A DNA stretch of 64,000 nt, taken from Terriglobia bacterium. Its GTDB lineage: Bacteria; Acidobacteriota; Terriglobia; Terriglobales; Acidobacteriaceae. The translations under genes were made by a program, and so were the position numbers. Location: the NCBI GenBank assembly GCA_020073495.1, contig JAIQFD010000001.1, positions 186,001 through 250,000 of the forward strand, in the 5' to 3' direction. The notes below the pieces were generated by a model. It was not told where the DNA came from. It made no database searches and worked only from the letters and a program-made list of their open reading frames with translations. Below, piece after piece: positions 54,025 through 63,144 of the stretch (position 1 is the first letter of the stretch; every line of letters starts with the position of its first letter).

Positions 54025-56292
54025 ATGGAAATGCCGGACAAACTCTCACCTTGGTGGAAGCATTCAGTCATTCTGACTGTCGTTGCTGGGTTCTCAATTC
54101 TGATCTGGCTCGCGACGAAGAGCTATCATGATGCGCCCCCCATCCCGGAAAAGGTTTTGTCTCCCGTGGGTGAAACTGTTTTCACTGCTCAAGATGTGCT
54201 CAAAGGGCAGCAGGTTTTTCTGAAGTACGGCCTGATGGAAAACGGAACGATTTGGGGCCACGGTGCTTATCTAGGGCCGGATTTCTCCGCCGAATACCTT
54301 CACACATTGGCCGACGACACCCAACATTTGCTGGCCCGCCAGCACTACCACAGGGAGATGATCGAGCTGACGCCGGAAGAAAGGCAGGCGGTCTACGCCG
54401 AAGTCCAGCATCTGCTGAAGACGAACCGCTATGACCCTCGAACAAACAGCCTTGCTTTCACAGAACCAGAATCAGATTCTTTCCGGGGACAAATCGCGAA
54501 GTGGAAGGCGTACCTTGCCCACCCGAAGACAAGCGCTGGCCTTCCAGCCAACTACATCAACGACTCCGAAGAGGTCCGCCAACTAACGGCTTTCTTCGCT
54601 TGGACAGCGTGGGCTTCTGCTGCGAATCGCCCTGGGAAATCGTATTCCTACACAAACAATTTCCCGTACGATCCGGCAGTCGGGAATCTGCCGAGCAGCG
54701 ATTCAGTCCTTTGGAGCGCCCTGAGTCTCATTACGCTGCTGGGGGCCCTTGCGCTAGCACTTTTTATCGTTGGAAGATTCGACTTCCTGGGATGGAGGGG
54801 CAAGCCAGGCCACGTCCATCCTCAATTGATCCCGGGAGGCGCCACTGAAACACAGCGCGCACTCCTCAAGTACTTTGTCGTTGCGGCTCTGCTCTTCTTG
54901 GGCCAAGTGCTGGTCGGGGGAACCGTTGCACACTACCGAGCCGATCCCGGGAGTTTTTATGGGATTGACCTTTCCCAGATCTGGCCGAGCCACATTGCCC
55001 GCACCTGGCACCTGCAACTCGCCATTTTCTGGATCGTTACTGCCTATCTGGCGGGAGGACTGTTCTTGGCCTCTGCTCTCGGCGGCAGTGAGCCGGAGGG
55101 CCAGGTCAAAGGAGTCGGCTTTTTGTTCGGCGCTCTCGTCGTCGTGGTGGTCGGAAGTCTGCTGGGCGAAGTCATGGGCGTCAAGCAGCTGCTCGGGAAC
55201 CTGTGGTTTTGGTTTGGGCACCAGGGTTGGGAGTATCTTGATCTGGGGCGTGCCTGGCAAGTCTTGCTCGCCATCGGGCTGGTGTTTTGGCTCTTTCTGC
55301 TCCGCCGCGCGGTCGCACCAGCCAGGAAGAATCCTGAAGCCCGCGAGGTTTCCTCGCTTTTCCTCTATGCGGCAGCGGCTATTCCGATCTTTTACCTCCC
55401 GGCGATGTTTTTTGACAGCACATCGCACTTCTCGGTCGTAGACATGTGGCGTTTCTGGATCATTCACCTCTGGGTAGAAGGATTCTTTGAGCTCTTTGTC
55501 ACCGCGATGGTCGCAATCATTTTCTACAAAATGGGGATCGTATCCCATGTGACTGCGGCGCGCGTGGTCTACCTCGACGCCATCCTCTACCTGGGGAGTG
55601 GAATCGTTGGTACCGGACATCATTGGTATTGGACCGGCCAATCCAACATCACCATGGCTCTTGCAGCCGTCTTTTCGGCAATGGAGGTTGTTCCGCTGAC
55701 CCTTCTTACGCTGGATGCATCTGACTTCGTAAAGTTGACGCACACGAAATGCGAGACGTGCGGAAAGGAAGTAGGCATTCCCCATAAGTGGACGTTTCGT
55801 TTTCTAATGGCCGTAGGATTTTGGAATTTTCTCGGTGCCGGCGTGTTTGGGTTTCTGATCAACTTACCCATCGTCAGCTACTATGAGGTGGGAACCATCC
55901 TTACGCCCAATCACGGTCATGCCGCCATGATGGGCGTCTTCGGGATGCTGGCCGTCGCGCTGATGGTGTTTGCTTTCCGGCAAATTCTCTCGGATGAAGA
56001 CTGGCTGCGAATCGAGAAGTATGTAGGAGCATCTTTCTGGGGATTGAATCTCGGCCTCCTCTTGATGGTCATGACCAACTTATTCCCCGGCGGGGTGTTG
56101 CAACTTGCCGATGCGTTAAACAACGGATACTGGCATGCGCGAGGGCCCGAGTTCCTGAGTCAAAGAATTGTGCGTGTGATCGAATGGTGCCGGTTACCGG
56201 GCGATCTGGTGTTTATCCTACTTGGCGTGCTGCCGCTCATATACGCAGCGTGTGTAACTTGGAAATACTCGAAGAATTTACTCGCAGATTAG
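54025..56292 (+). CDS. norZ: Quinol-dependent nitric oxide reductase
   Basis: 755 residues. N-terminal cytochrome-c-like region without a heme motif (SPWWKHSV ... VFLKYGLMENGTIWGHGAYLGPDF), then a 12-helix NorB core with the expected ligands: RTWHLQLAIFWI, HLWVEGFFELF, GTGHHWYWTGQ and NHGHAAMMGVFG (His for hemes b, b3 and FeB, and the conserved Glu). Fusion of the two parts is diagnostic of qNOR. It reduces 2 NO to N2O using quinol, here most likely for detoxification since no nitrite reductase is seen. Base composition is lower in G+C than the surrounding genes. Confidence 0.95.
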   Translation: MEMPDKLSPWWKHSVILTVVAGFSILIWLATKSYHDAPPIPEKVLSPVGETVFTAQDVLKGQQVFLKYGLMENGTIWGHGAYLGPDFSAEYLHTLADDTQHLLARQHYHREMIELTPEERQAVYAEVQHLLKTNRYDPRTNSLAFTEPESDSFRGQIAKWKAYLAHPKTSAGLPANYINDSEEVRQLTAFFAWTAWASAANRPGKSYSYTNNFPYDPAVGNLPSSDSVLWSALSLITLLGALALALFIVGRFDFLGWRGKPGHVHPQLIPGGATETQRALLKYFVVAALLFLGQVLVGGTVAHYRADPGSFYGIDLSQIWPSHIARTWHLQLAIFWIVTAYLAGGLFLASALGGSEPEGQVKGVGFLFGALVVVVVGSLLGEVMGVKQLLGNLWFWFGHQGWEYLDLGRAWQVLLAIGLVFWLFLLRRAVAPARKNPEAREVSSLFLYAAAAIPIFYLPAMFFDSTSHFSVVDMWRFWIIHLWVEGFFELFVTAMVAIIFYKMGIVSHVTAARVVYLDAILYLGSGIVGTGHHWYWTGQSNITMALAAVFSAMEVVPLTLLTLDASDFVKLTHTKCETCGKEVGIPHKWTFRFLMAVGFWNFLGAGVFGFLINLPIVSYYEVGTILTPNHGHAAMMGVFGMLAVALMVFAFRQILSDEDWLRIEKYVGASFWGLNLGLLLMVMTNLFPGGVLQLADALNNGYWHARGPEFLSQRIVRVIEWCRLPGDLVFILLGVLPLIYAACVTWKYSKNLLAD

Positions 56293-57086
56293 AGTGAAAT
56301 CATGCGGAGAATATCAAGTACCATCAGCACCGCGCCCAGACCGGATTTCAGAGAACGATGACGAGACCGCGGCGCGCCGTTAGTCCCGGTGTTCGGCACT
56401 TGATTTAGTTGCATCTGGCGGGTGGCCCACCTTTGACGGCGAGTATAGAACCGGGCTGCCTCGCAGCAAAAAGACCGTGGGTGCCCCACCCAACGCGGTG
56501 TTCGTTGGGTGGGTCGTTCCGCGTTTTTGCGGTGAGTCTTTTCTCCCACCGCAACTCCCTGATAACACAGACGCGCTCCAAATCTGGATTTGTATAGCTT
56601 TCAGCTATGTCAAGCGATTTATTTTTCGGCCCGCTAACCCTCTGATTCCATTCGCTCTTTCGCGCCGTCTCTCTCCGATCCCTCTCCTTCGACTTGCTAT
56701 TCTGGATGGAGCGGGCCCAGGCTCGCCCGAGGTTCAGGCGCTCTTCTGGCTGACCACTGCCCACTGCCCACTGATTCCTCGCCTAATTCCTTTAAAACGA
56801 CATACCCGACATATCTTCGCGCCTAACCCCTTTGTTTCGACATATCGAAGGGGAGGGGGAGGGGGGCTGCATCTGTCGTCGACGCTCTATCCCGCCGACG
56901 ACCGTTCTGAGCTGCCCTTCTTTGCCGAACGAAGTGAGCCCTGAGCGCAGTCGAAGGGGTTGCGAAGGGACTGACGACTGCTCGCTGCTTTCGCCGTACA
57001 ATGTTTCTTGTCGAGAAGCTGCCCCGCCAGCCCTTCCGTCTGACTCGCAGCCGTGAGCGCAGACTCCCTGCGCTCGGGAGGTCGTC
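56293..57086. other. Intergenic region with hairpin and direct repeats
   Basis: About 800 bp without a convincing gene. It holds a hairpin (GTGCCCCACCCAACG ... CGTTGGGTGGG, near 56479-56514) related to the repeats at 51.1 kb and a REP-type stretch (GAACGAAGTGAGCCCTGAGCGCAGTCGAAGGG). Two direct copies of CCTAA-CCTTT-CGACATA start at 56782 and 56822. This region marks the right edge of the low-G+C NO module. Confidence 0.6.
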
Positions 57087-60000
57087 ATGCGCAAGCTTGG
57101 TATCGCCATTCTCGTGCTCCTTGCTGTGGTGGTGATCGTCGCGCTGGCGCTGCCCGCGTTCCTGGACGTCAACCGTTACCACGACCGCATCCAGGCGGAG
57201 CTGCAGAAAAAGCTGGGCCGCCCGGTGTCGCTGGGCCCGATGCACCTCAGCCTCCTCCCTCTTGCCTTCCGGGTGGAGAACGCCGTCATCGGAGATGATC
57301 CGGAATTTCGCAGCGAGCGGCCGTTCGCCCAGGCGCAGGAGCTTTACCTCACCGCCAAACTCATGCCGCTCCTGCATGGCGACGTGCAGATGGATTCACT
57401 GGAATTGCGCCAGCCGCGGATTGAATTGATCCGCAACGCCCAGGGCGTGTGGAATTTCTCCAGCCTGGGCCATAAGGCGGTCACGCCGGCGACCGAGCCT
57501 CGCGCCACGGCGCCGCAGCCAGCGCCGCAGGCACAGCAAGAGAAGCCCGCGGCCCAGCCGGCACAGCCGTTCAGCATCCAGGACCTGAGCATCCGCGATG
57601 GCCAGGTCGCGCTCACCGACCTGCAGAAGCGCCAGCCGCGCGCCGTCTACGACCACATCGATCTTTCGGTGAGGGGCTACGCGCCCGGCAGGGCGTTCAC
57701 CCTCGACGCGGCGGCACACCTGCCCGGCCAGGGCGCGCAGCAGGTGCAGCTCAGCGGCCAGGCAGGCCCGATTCCCGAGGGCGCGCTGGTCAGCATGCCC
57801 TTCGACGGCACCCTCAAGCTGGACCAGGTTTCCATCTCCTCGGCGCAGACGTTCTTGAACACGCAGGCGCTGACCGGGATGGAGGCCATCGCCTCCGGAG
57901 AGACCAAGCTCCGGAACGAGAGCGGGAAGGTTTCCACCAGCGGCTCGCTCAAGCTGGAGCAGGCGCGCGTGCACGGCGCCGACATCGGGTATCCCATCGC
58001 CCTCGACTACGACCTGACCGCCGACCTGGACTCCGACGTCATCCACATCGCGCGGGGAGACCTGAAGCTGGGCTCCACGCCGCTTTCCATCTCCGGCACG
58101 TTGAACATGCAACCCACGCCCTCGCAGCTGGACCTGAAGCTGAAGGCGTCGAATGTCTCGATTGAGGAGGCGGCGCGCCTGGCCGCGGCCTTCGGCGTGG
58201 CCTTTGACCCCGGCATGAAGATCGCCGGAAAGATGAACGCGGATATTCGCGCCCAGGGTCCCGCCACGCGGCCGGCGCTCGATGGCACGCTCTCGGCGCA
58301 GAACCTGAGCATCGTGGGCAAGGATCTGCCCAGCCCGGTGCAGGTGCAGGGCATCGACCTGGCTCTGTCGCCGCAGGCGATCCAGTCGAACAGCTTCACG
58401 GCGACCACCGGCTCGACCACACTCTCGGCGCAGTTCACGCTCAGCGATTACACCGCGCCGTCATCGAACCTCGACCTCGTGCTGCACACGGCGAACGCCA
58501 GGATCGGCGAGCTGATCAATATCGCCAAGGCGTACGGCGTCTCGGCGGCCGAGGGGATGTCGGGCTCGGGCAGCATCGCGCTCGACGTCCGTGCCAGCGG
58601 GCCGATGAAGAATACGGCCGCCATGACCTTCTCCGGCAACGGCGCCATCCAGAACGCGTCGCTGACGGCGCCGCAGATCACCAAGCCGCTCGAGGTGCGC
58701 AACGCCAACCTGCGCTTCTCCCAGAATTCGGTGATCTTCGAGAACGTGAGCGCCGGGCTGGGCTCGACCAACGCCACGGGATCGCTCACACTCCGCAACT
58801 TCAGCGAGCCGCAACTGCAGTTCGCCATCAATGCCGACCGCATGATCGTCGCCGAGTGGCAGCAGATGTTCCCCACCGTGCAGCCCGCGAAGCAGGCCGC
58901 GTTCTCGCTGGTTCCCGTGGCCTACGCGGCCAACCCGACGGAGCCCAGCCTGCTGTCGAAGACCACTGGCACCGGCTCGCTCGCCGTCGGCACCATCCAA
59001 TACGACCAGCTGGTGCTGACCGACGCGCGCAGCAGCGTCACGCTGGATCACGGGGTGATCCGCCTCGCGCCCATCACCGCCAACGTGTACAACGGCAAGC
59101 ATACCGGCTCGGTCGTCATCGACACTCGCCCCACTCCGTCGGTCTACACCGTCACCAGCAAGCTCGACCAGGTGGACGCCAACAAGCTGCTTTCCTCCAC
59201 GTCGTCGCTGAAGCAGACGCTGTACGGGCTGCTCGCGGCCAACGCCAATGATCTGACCTTCACCAGCGGCGGCAATGCCGACCAGATCGCGCGGTCACTG
59301 AACGGGACCCTCGCGCTCAATCTCACGAACGGCAAGCTCGTCGGCATGGACGTGCTGCACCAGTTGTCGGAGATCGCGAAGTTCATGGGAGGCGGCCAGC
59401 AGACGGACCGCGGATTCACCAACATCGTGCAATTGACCGGCAATTTCGACGTGCGCAATGGCGTCGCGCAAACCAACAATCTGAAGGCCGTCATTGACGG
59501 AGGCACCATGGGCGCGGTGGGTGCGGTCAATCTCGCGGACCAGTCGCTCAACATGCGCGTCACGGCCGTGCTCTCCAAGGCGATGAGCGACACGGTGGGC
59601 GGCACCGGCATTGGCGGCTTCATGAACACGGCGCTGGCCAACAACAAGGGCGAACTGGTGATCCCGATCGTCGTCCGAGGGACTTTCCAGCGCCCCAGCT
59701 TCGCGCCCGACCTCGAGCAGATCGCGCGCATGAAGCTACAGAACATGCTGCCCTCCCTGAATAACCCCGGGGCGCTGACCACCGGCATCCTGGGCGCGAT
59801 CCTCGGACAGAAGGGCCAGCAAGGCGGCCAGCAGCAGAACCAGCAGGGCGGCCTGCAGGAGATCCTGGGCGCGATCGGGGGAAAGCAGCCGCAGCAACAA
59901 CAACAACAACAGCAGCAGCAACCTCAGCAACAGCAGGGCAGCGGCCAGCCGCAGCAGCAACAGAAAGGAAATATCTGGCAGGACATTCTCGGCGCGGCGA

Positions 60001-60128
60001 TCGGCGGGCAACAGAAGAAACAGCCACCGCCGCAACAACAGCAAGGCGGGCAGCAGCAGAACCAGCAACAGCAGCAACAGCAGAACCAGCGGCAACAGCC
60101 CGATCAGCCGCCGCAACAGCCGCAGTGA
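57087..60128 (+). CDS. AsmA-family protein with glutamine-rich C-terminus
   Basis: 1013 residues. One N-terminal membrane helix (GIAILVLLAVVVIVALALPAFL) leads into the AsmA start (DVNRYHDRIQAELQKKLGRPVSLGPMHLSLLPLAFRVENAVIGDD), followed by a long beta-rich periplasmic region and a C-terminal AsmA_2-like part (TSGGNADQIARSLNGTLALNLTNGKL). AsmA-like proteins are thought to form beta-grooves that move lipids between membranes. The last ~110 residues are almost only Gln/Gly/Pro/Asn, with three copies of an ILGAI-type amphipathic segment. Confidence 0.85.
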   Translation: MRKLGIAILVLLAVVVIVALALPAFLDVNRYHDRIQAELQKKLGRPVSLGPMHLSLLPLAFRVENAVIGDDPEFRSERPFAQAQELYLTAKLMPLLHGDVQMDSLELRQPRIELIRNAQGVWNFSSLGHKAVTPATEPRATAPQPAPQAQQEKPAAQPAQPFSIQDLSIRDGQVALTDLQKRQPRAVYDHIDLSVRGYAPGRAFTLDAAAHLPGQGAQQVQLSGQAGPIPEGALVSMPFDGTLKLDQVSISSAQTFLNTQALTGMEAIASGETKLRNESGKVSTSGSLKLEQARVHGADIGYPIALDYDLTADLDSDVIHIARGDLKLGSTPLSISGTLNMQPTPSQLDLKLKASNVSIEEAARLAAAFGVAFDPGMKIAGKMNADIRAQGPATRPALDGTLSAQNLSIVGKDLPSPVQVQGIDLALSPQAIQSNSFTATTGSTTLSAQFTLSDYTAPSSNLDLVLHTANARIGELINIAKAYGVSAAEGMSGSGSIALDVRASGPMKNTAAMTFSGNGAIQNASLTAPQITKPLEVRNANLRFSQNSVIFENVSAGLGSTNATGSLTLRNFSEPQLQFAINADRMIVAEWQQMFPTVQPAKQAAFSLVPVAYAANPTEPSLLSKTTGTGSLAVGTIQYDQLVLTDARSSVTLDHGVIRLAPITANVYNGKHTGSVVIDTRPTPSVYTVTSKLDQVDANKLLSSTSSLKQTLYGLLAANANDLTFTSGGNADQIARSLNGTLALNLTNGKLVGMDVLHQLSEIAKFMGGGQQTDRGFTNIVQLTGNFDVRNGVAQTNNLKAVIDGGTMGAVGAVNLADQSLNMRVTAVLSKAMSDTVGGTGIGGFMNTALANNKGELVIPIVVRGTFQRPSFAPDLEQIARMKLQNMLPSLNNPGALTTGILGAILGQKGQQGGQQQNQQGGLQEILGAIGGKQPQQQQQQQQQQPQQQQGSGQPQQQQKGNIWQDILGAAIGGQQKKQPPPQQQQGGQQQNQQQQQQQNQRQQPDQPPQQPQ

Positions 60129-60211
60129 AGTCGGTCAGCGGGCAATCAGGCCATCCGGGGAAGCTGGGAAAATGGTTCGATGGCCAGATCCAACTTGGCC
60201 CGAGCAAACGA

Positions 60212-60239
60212 AAACGCCGTCGATCTCTCGACGGCGTTT
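60212..60239. terminator. Bidirectional terminator
   Basis: AAACGCCGTCGA (60212-60223), loop TCTC, TCGACGGCGTTT (60228-60239): a 12-bp perfect stem with A/T ends on both strands between convergent asmA-like and dksA-like genes. Confidence 0.9.
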
Positions 60240-60258
60240 CATATTCCAACACGATCAG

Positions 60259-60630
60259 CTACCGCGGCGTCTCCTGGATCTGCCCCTGCTCAATCTTCTC
60301 CTGGCAAGAGATGCAGTAGCGCGCCCAGGGCACGGCTTCGAGCCGCTTGGGGTTGAGTTCTTTGCCGCAGTTGATGCATCCTCCGAAGGTGCCGTCCCGG
60401 ATGCGAGCCAGCGCCTCTTCCACGCGCGCCAGCAGCGCGCGGTCGTTGCTGCTCTGCGAGAACAGGAACTCCTTGGTGTAGGAGTTGGCGGCCTTGTCGG
60501 CGATGTCCTGCGCGATGTCCTCGCTGTCGGCGGCGCGGCCATCCTGCACGTTACGCGACATGGTCCGGCGCAGCTCCTGCTGCCGTTGCTCCAGCTTCTT
60601 TTTGAATTGTTCCAGCTTCTTCTTGTCCAT
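60259..60630 (-). CDS. DksA/TraR-type C4 zinc-finger protein
   Basis: 123 residues: N-terminal coiled coil (EQFKKKLEQRQQELRRTMSRN) and the DksA zinc finger with CINCGKEL and YCISCQEK, the DGTFGGC lead-in being typical. The coiled-coil tip lacks an obvious DA motif (VQDGRAADSED), so whether it acts on RNA polymerase as DksA is open. Start ATG with no strong SD. Confidence 0.85.
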   Translation of the reverse strand: MDKKKLEQFKKKLEQRQQELRRTMSRNVQDGRAADSEDIAQDIADKAANSYTKEFLFSQSSNDRALLARVEEALARIRDGTFGGCINCGKELNPKRLEAVPWARYCISCQEKIEQGQIQETPR

Positions 60631-60896
60631 GAATGATTGCTCGAATAAAGAGAGGCCCTTCGGTGTCCTCGTTACCCGTAGGGCTAAACTTAAGATGATA
60701 GGCTGCGGAGAAAGGGAGCGTCAATACGTGCTGGGGCCTTACAAATAGCGGCTCGGCGCATCGGCCCGTGCGCCGGGTCTCCTCCCATGCCTCGGTCAAG
60801 TGATCTCCCCATCCAAGTTGCGTCGCGGAGAATGGGCCTTGGGGGCAACACGCAGGCCGCCGTTTCCGGCGGCCCGCGGTTGCGAAAGGTGTCGGC

Positions 60897-61631
60897 CTAG
60901 CTCGCCCTGATCTTGTTGGGCATGAAATGGTAGGGCGGCCAGGGACCGCTGATCTGCACCTCGATGTCCTTCAACTGGCGGGCGGCGGTGCTGTAGCGGT
61001 TCTGGTACTTTTCGACGGACTTATTGTCGATCAGGTGGGCGATGTCGATGAGCATACCGCCCGAATCCACTTTCTTGCAGCAGATTTCCTCGTCGAGCGG
61101 GTTGAACAGCTTGTGCACTTGCACCGAGATGGCGCGCGCCCGTGTCTGGCGTTCCCGCTGCCGGACGGCCTTCTCGCGCAGCTTGGTCAGGTACTCGCCG
61201 CCGGCGGTGGTGGGCAGTACGATCTCCGTCAGTGCCTCGCGCAGCGACCCGTCCTTCACCAGTAACTTGAGGTGCATCTCGGCCTTGCCGCGCAGCTTGC
61301 TGACGCTGTCCACGAACGCCTTGCGGTTCGAGCGCACGGCGCGCCGCAGCGAGTCATCGGTCTCGAACACCGTACCAAACCGGAAGGGCAGCACGGTGGT
61401 GTTGCGGAAGCACTCGCTCACCACGCGCGCGTGGTCAAGGATGGCCCGCTGGTCCAGCTCCTGGCCTCCTCGGTCATACTCACTGACGATGATTGCGAAT
61501 TCCCCGCTCGGATACCCGAACACCTGGGCACCCAGGATCCCCTTCAAACCTTCGATTGGAAATGGTCTGCGAGCTCGAGTCTCGCCTTGGAAAGCCTGCT
61601 GCTCAGTGATGCAGTACGCGTACCACGCCAT
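60897..61631 (-). CDS. GvpL/GvpF-family protein
   Basis: 244 residues from MAWYAYCITEQQAF. Family hallmarks are LPFRFGTVFET, the ILDHARVVSECF helix and C-terminal YSTAARQLKDIEVQISGPWPPYHF. GvpL/F proteins are minor gas-vesicle proteins, but no gvpA or other gas-vesicle gene is in the window, so this solitary copy likely has another role. ATG at 61631 was chosen since the family begins at M-x-x-Y-x-Y; a longer frame continues upstream without similarity. Confidence 0.82.
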   Translation of the reverse strand: MAWYAYCITEQQAFQGETRARRPFPIEGLKGILGAQVFGYPSGEFAIIVSEYDRGGQELDQRAILDHARVVSECFRNTTVLPFRFGTVFETDDSLRRAVRSNRKAFVDSVSKLRGKAEMHLKLLVKDGSLREALTEIVLPTTAGGEYLTKLREKAVRQRERQTRARAISVQVHKLFNPLDEEICCKKVDSGGMLIDIAHLIDNKSVEKYQNRYSTAARQLKDIEVQISGPWPPYHFMPNKIRAS

Positions 61632-62041
61632 ATCATCGCTCCGAAACAAAGGGCTGACGCGACGCACCGCGTCGCGGATACAGGGGCCGACAGATGTGGA
61701 GTAACGGGCTGTGTAGCGAGATGGCGTCCGCCGCAGCCGGGAATCCGGCGCCGAAAACCCGCACCGCAAGGCCATCGGCGAACGGCCACCATTTATCCTA
61801 GCCCCTCCGGGGACAAATAGCAACTCTTCCGCTGCATAGCCCCCAGCACTGCGGCGAGGGCATCGTCCGCAGCCGCCATGCCCGCTCTGCGAGGAGTGCC
61901 GAAAGGTATGGACTGGGAAGTGGCCGCCAATCGCCCTTGTTCCCTAAGCACGTGAATTTCCAGCCAGTTGCGGAGAGGATGATGGAAGCGTCACCCTCGC
62001 CGAGCGACCACACACGGAAGTATCTTGCAGCCGGCGGACGC
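61632..62041. other. Intergenic region, no gene seen
   Basis: About 410 bp between two minus-strand genes. Frames present are short and lack ribosome-binding sites or recognisable motifs. It presumably contains the promoter of the GvpL/F-like gene and the 3' end of the upstream transcript; no strong hairpin seen. Confidence 0.5.
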
Positions 62042-63064
62042 CTACGACGAAGCGGTTCGGGCGCGCGCTTGCTCGAGCTGCTTCTGCAAGTCCTGGTTGC
62101 TTCGCAACAGCTCGCTGATCTCCTGGCGGGCGCGCTGGTTGACCTTCTCCTGCTCGCGTCGCGCCACCTCCTCCGCCCGTTTGCGGAGCTGGTCGGCTCG
62201 TTCCAGCGACTTGGCGTTCGCCCAGATAAGCGCGACCAGGAGGATGATCTGGATGGCGGTGGATAAGGCCACGCCTAACTCGTTATCGTAGTAACCGACT
62301 TCCTCGCCCTTCCAGCGTAACCACGCGATGATCAGCGAGAGCACGATGGCGGCGGGCAACAGCCGCCGCGCCATGCTCCCCCCAAAACTCTCCCCCGCTA
62401 CCACGCTCACAAGCCCCTCGGTGGGCCGGACCAGTGCGATCGCTAGAGAGATTAGAGCGATGTTGAGCACGGTCAAAATCGGCATGTGCATCTGGGAGAG
62501 CGTCGGGTTGAGAATGCCGTCCAGCAGGCCGAAGACGCAGACAAGAAAGGTCAGGCACGCAATCCATTGCGCGCGGTATGCACCCTGCACTCCGCGCTCA
62601 TGGATGGCAAACAGAGCCGGTCCGAGGAACACAAATGCGGTGGCGGTCGCCGCCGCCATCCGCCACGGATCCTCCAAGGCCAGGTCCGCGGGCATGCCGG
62701 TGACCAGCAGGTGGTCCAGGTGCAGGTGCACGCCGAAGATGTATTCGACCGTCGTCAGGATGCCCAGCAGGAATACCACTGCACCAGAGATCCGGCCCAC
62801 CGTTCTCGCGATCCCACCTCCGGCTCCTCCGTCTGCCCACCGCCGCCAGGTCCACAGCGATACCGCGCAAAGCATGAATCCCAGCGCGGTGTTGGGCTTC
62901 ATCACGATGATCCGCGCCTCCGGCCGGAAAAAGAGGGACAGCCTCACGAGCCAACCGCTCAGAACAACCGCACCGATCACGAACACGAGCGTGCTCGACA
63001 GTCGGGAAAGAAACTGCAGTGACGAGATCAGGCAGGGATTGAAGCCTTCGGATTGATTTTGCAT
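62042..63064 (-). CDS. Multi-pass membrane sensor-like protein without output domain
   Basis: About 340 residues. Eight or so hydrophobic segments (for example LVFVIGAVVLSGWLVRLSLFF, NTALGFMLCAVSLWTWRRW, GRISGAVVFLLGILTTVEYIFG, TATAFVFLGPALFAI, IACLTFLVCVFGLLDGIL, LSTAIQIILLVALIWANAKS) precede a C-terminal coiled coil (ERADQLRKRAEEVARREQEKVNQRAR). This looks like the sensor half of a histidine kinase or diguanylate cyclase, but the chain stops after the coiled coil, with no output domain in any frame before the next gene. Probably a partner or remnant. Confidence 0.75.
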   Translation of the reverse strand: MQNQSEGFNPCLISSLQFLSRLSSTLVFVIGAVVLSGWLVRLSLFFRPEARIIVMKPNTALGFMLCAVSLWTWRRWADGGAGGGIARTVGRISGAVVFLLGILTTVEYIFGVHLHLDHLLVTGMPADLALEDPWRMAAATATAFVFLGPALFAIHERGVQGAYRAQWIACLTFLVCVFGLLDGILNPTLSQMHMPILTVLNIALISLAIALVRPTEGLVSVVAGESFGGSMARRLLPAAIVLSLIIAWLRWKGEEVGYYDNELGVALSTAIQIILLVALIWANAKSLERADQLRKRAEEVARREQEKVNQRARQEISELLRSNQDLQKQLEQARARTASS

Positions 63065-63144
63065 ACCGCGGGAGTGCTCTCGGGGATGAATGCTGATGGT
63101 GACGGAATTCGCAGCGCCTGTCAACGCGCCTTCCCGCACGCCGC

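Noticed and set aside
56477-56944. A 155-codon frame between norZ and the AsmA gene
   Set aside because: Covers repeat sequence, lacks a good start signal and has no recognisable protein pattern.
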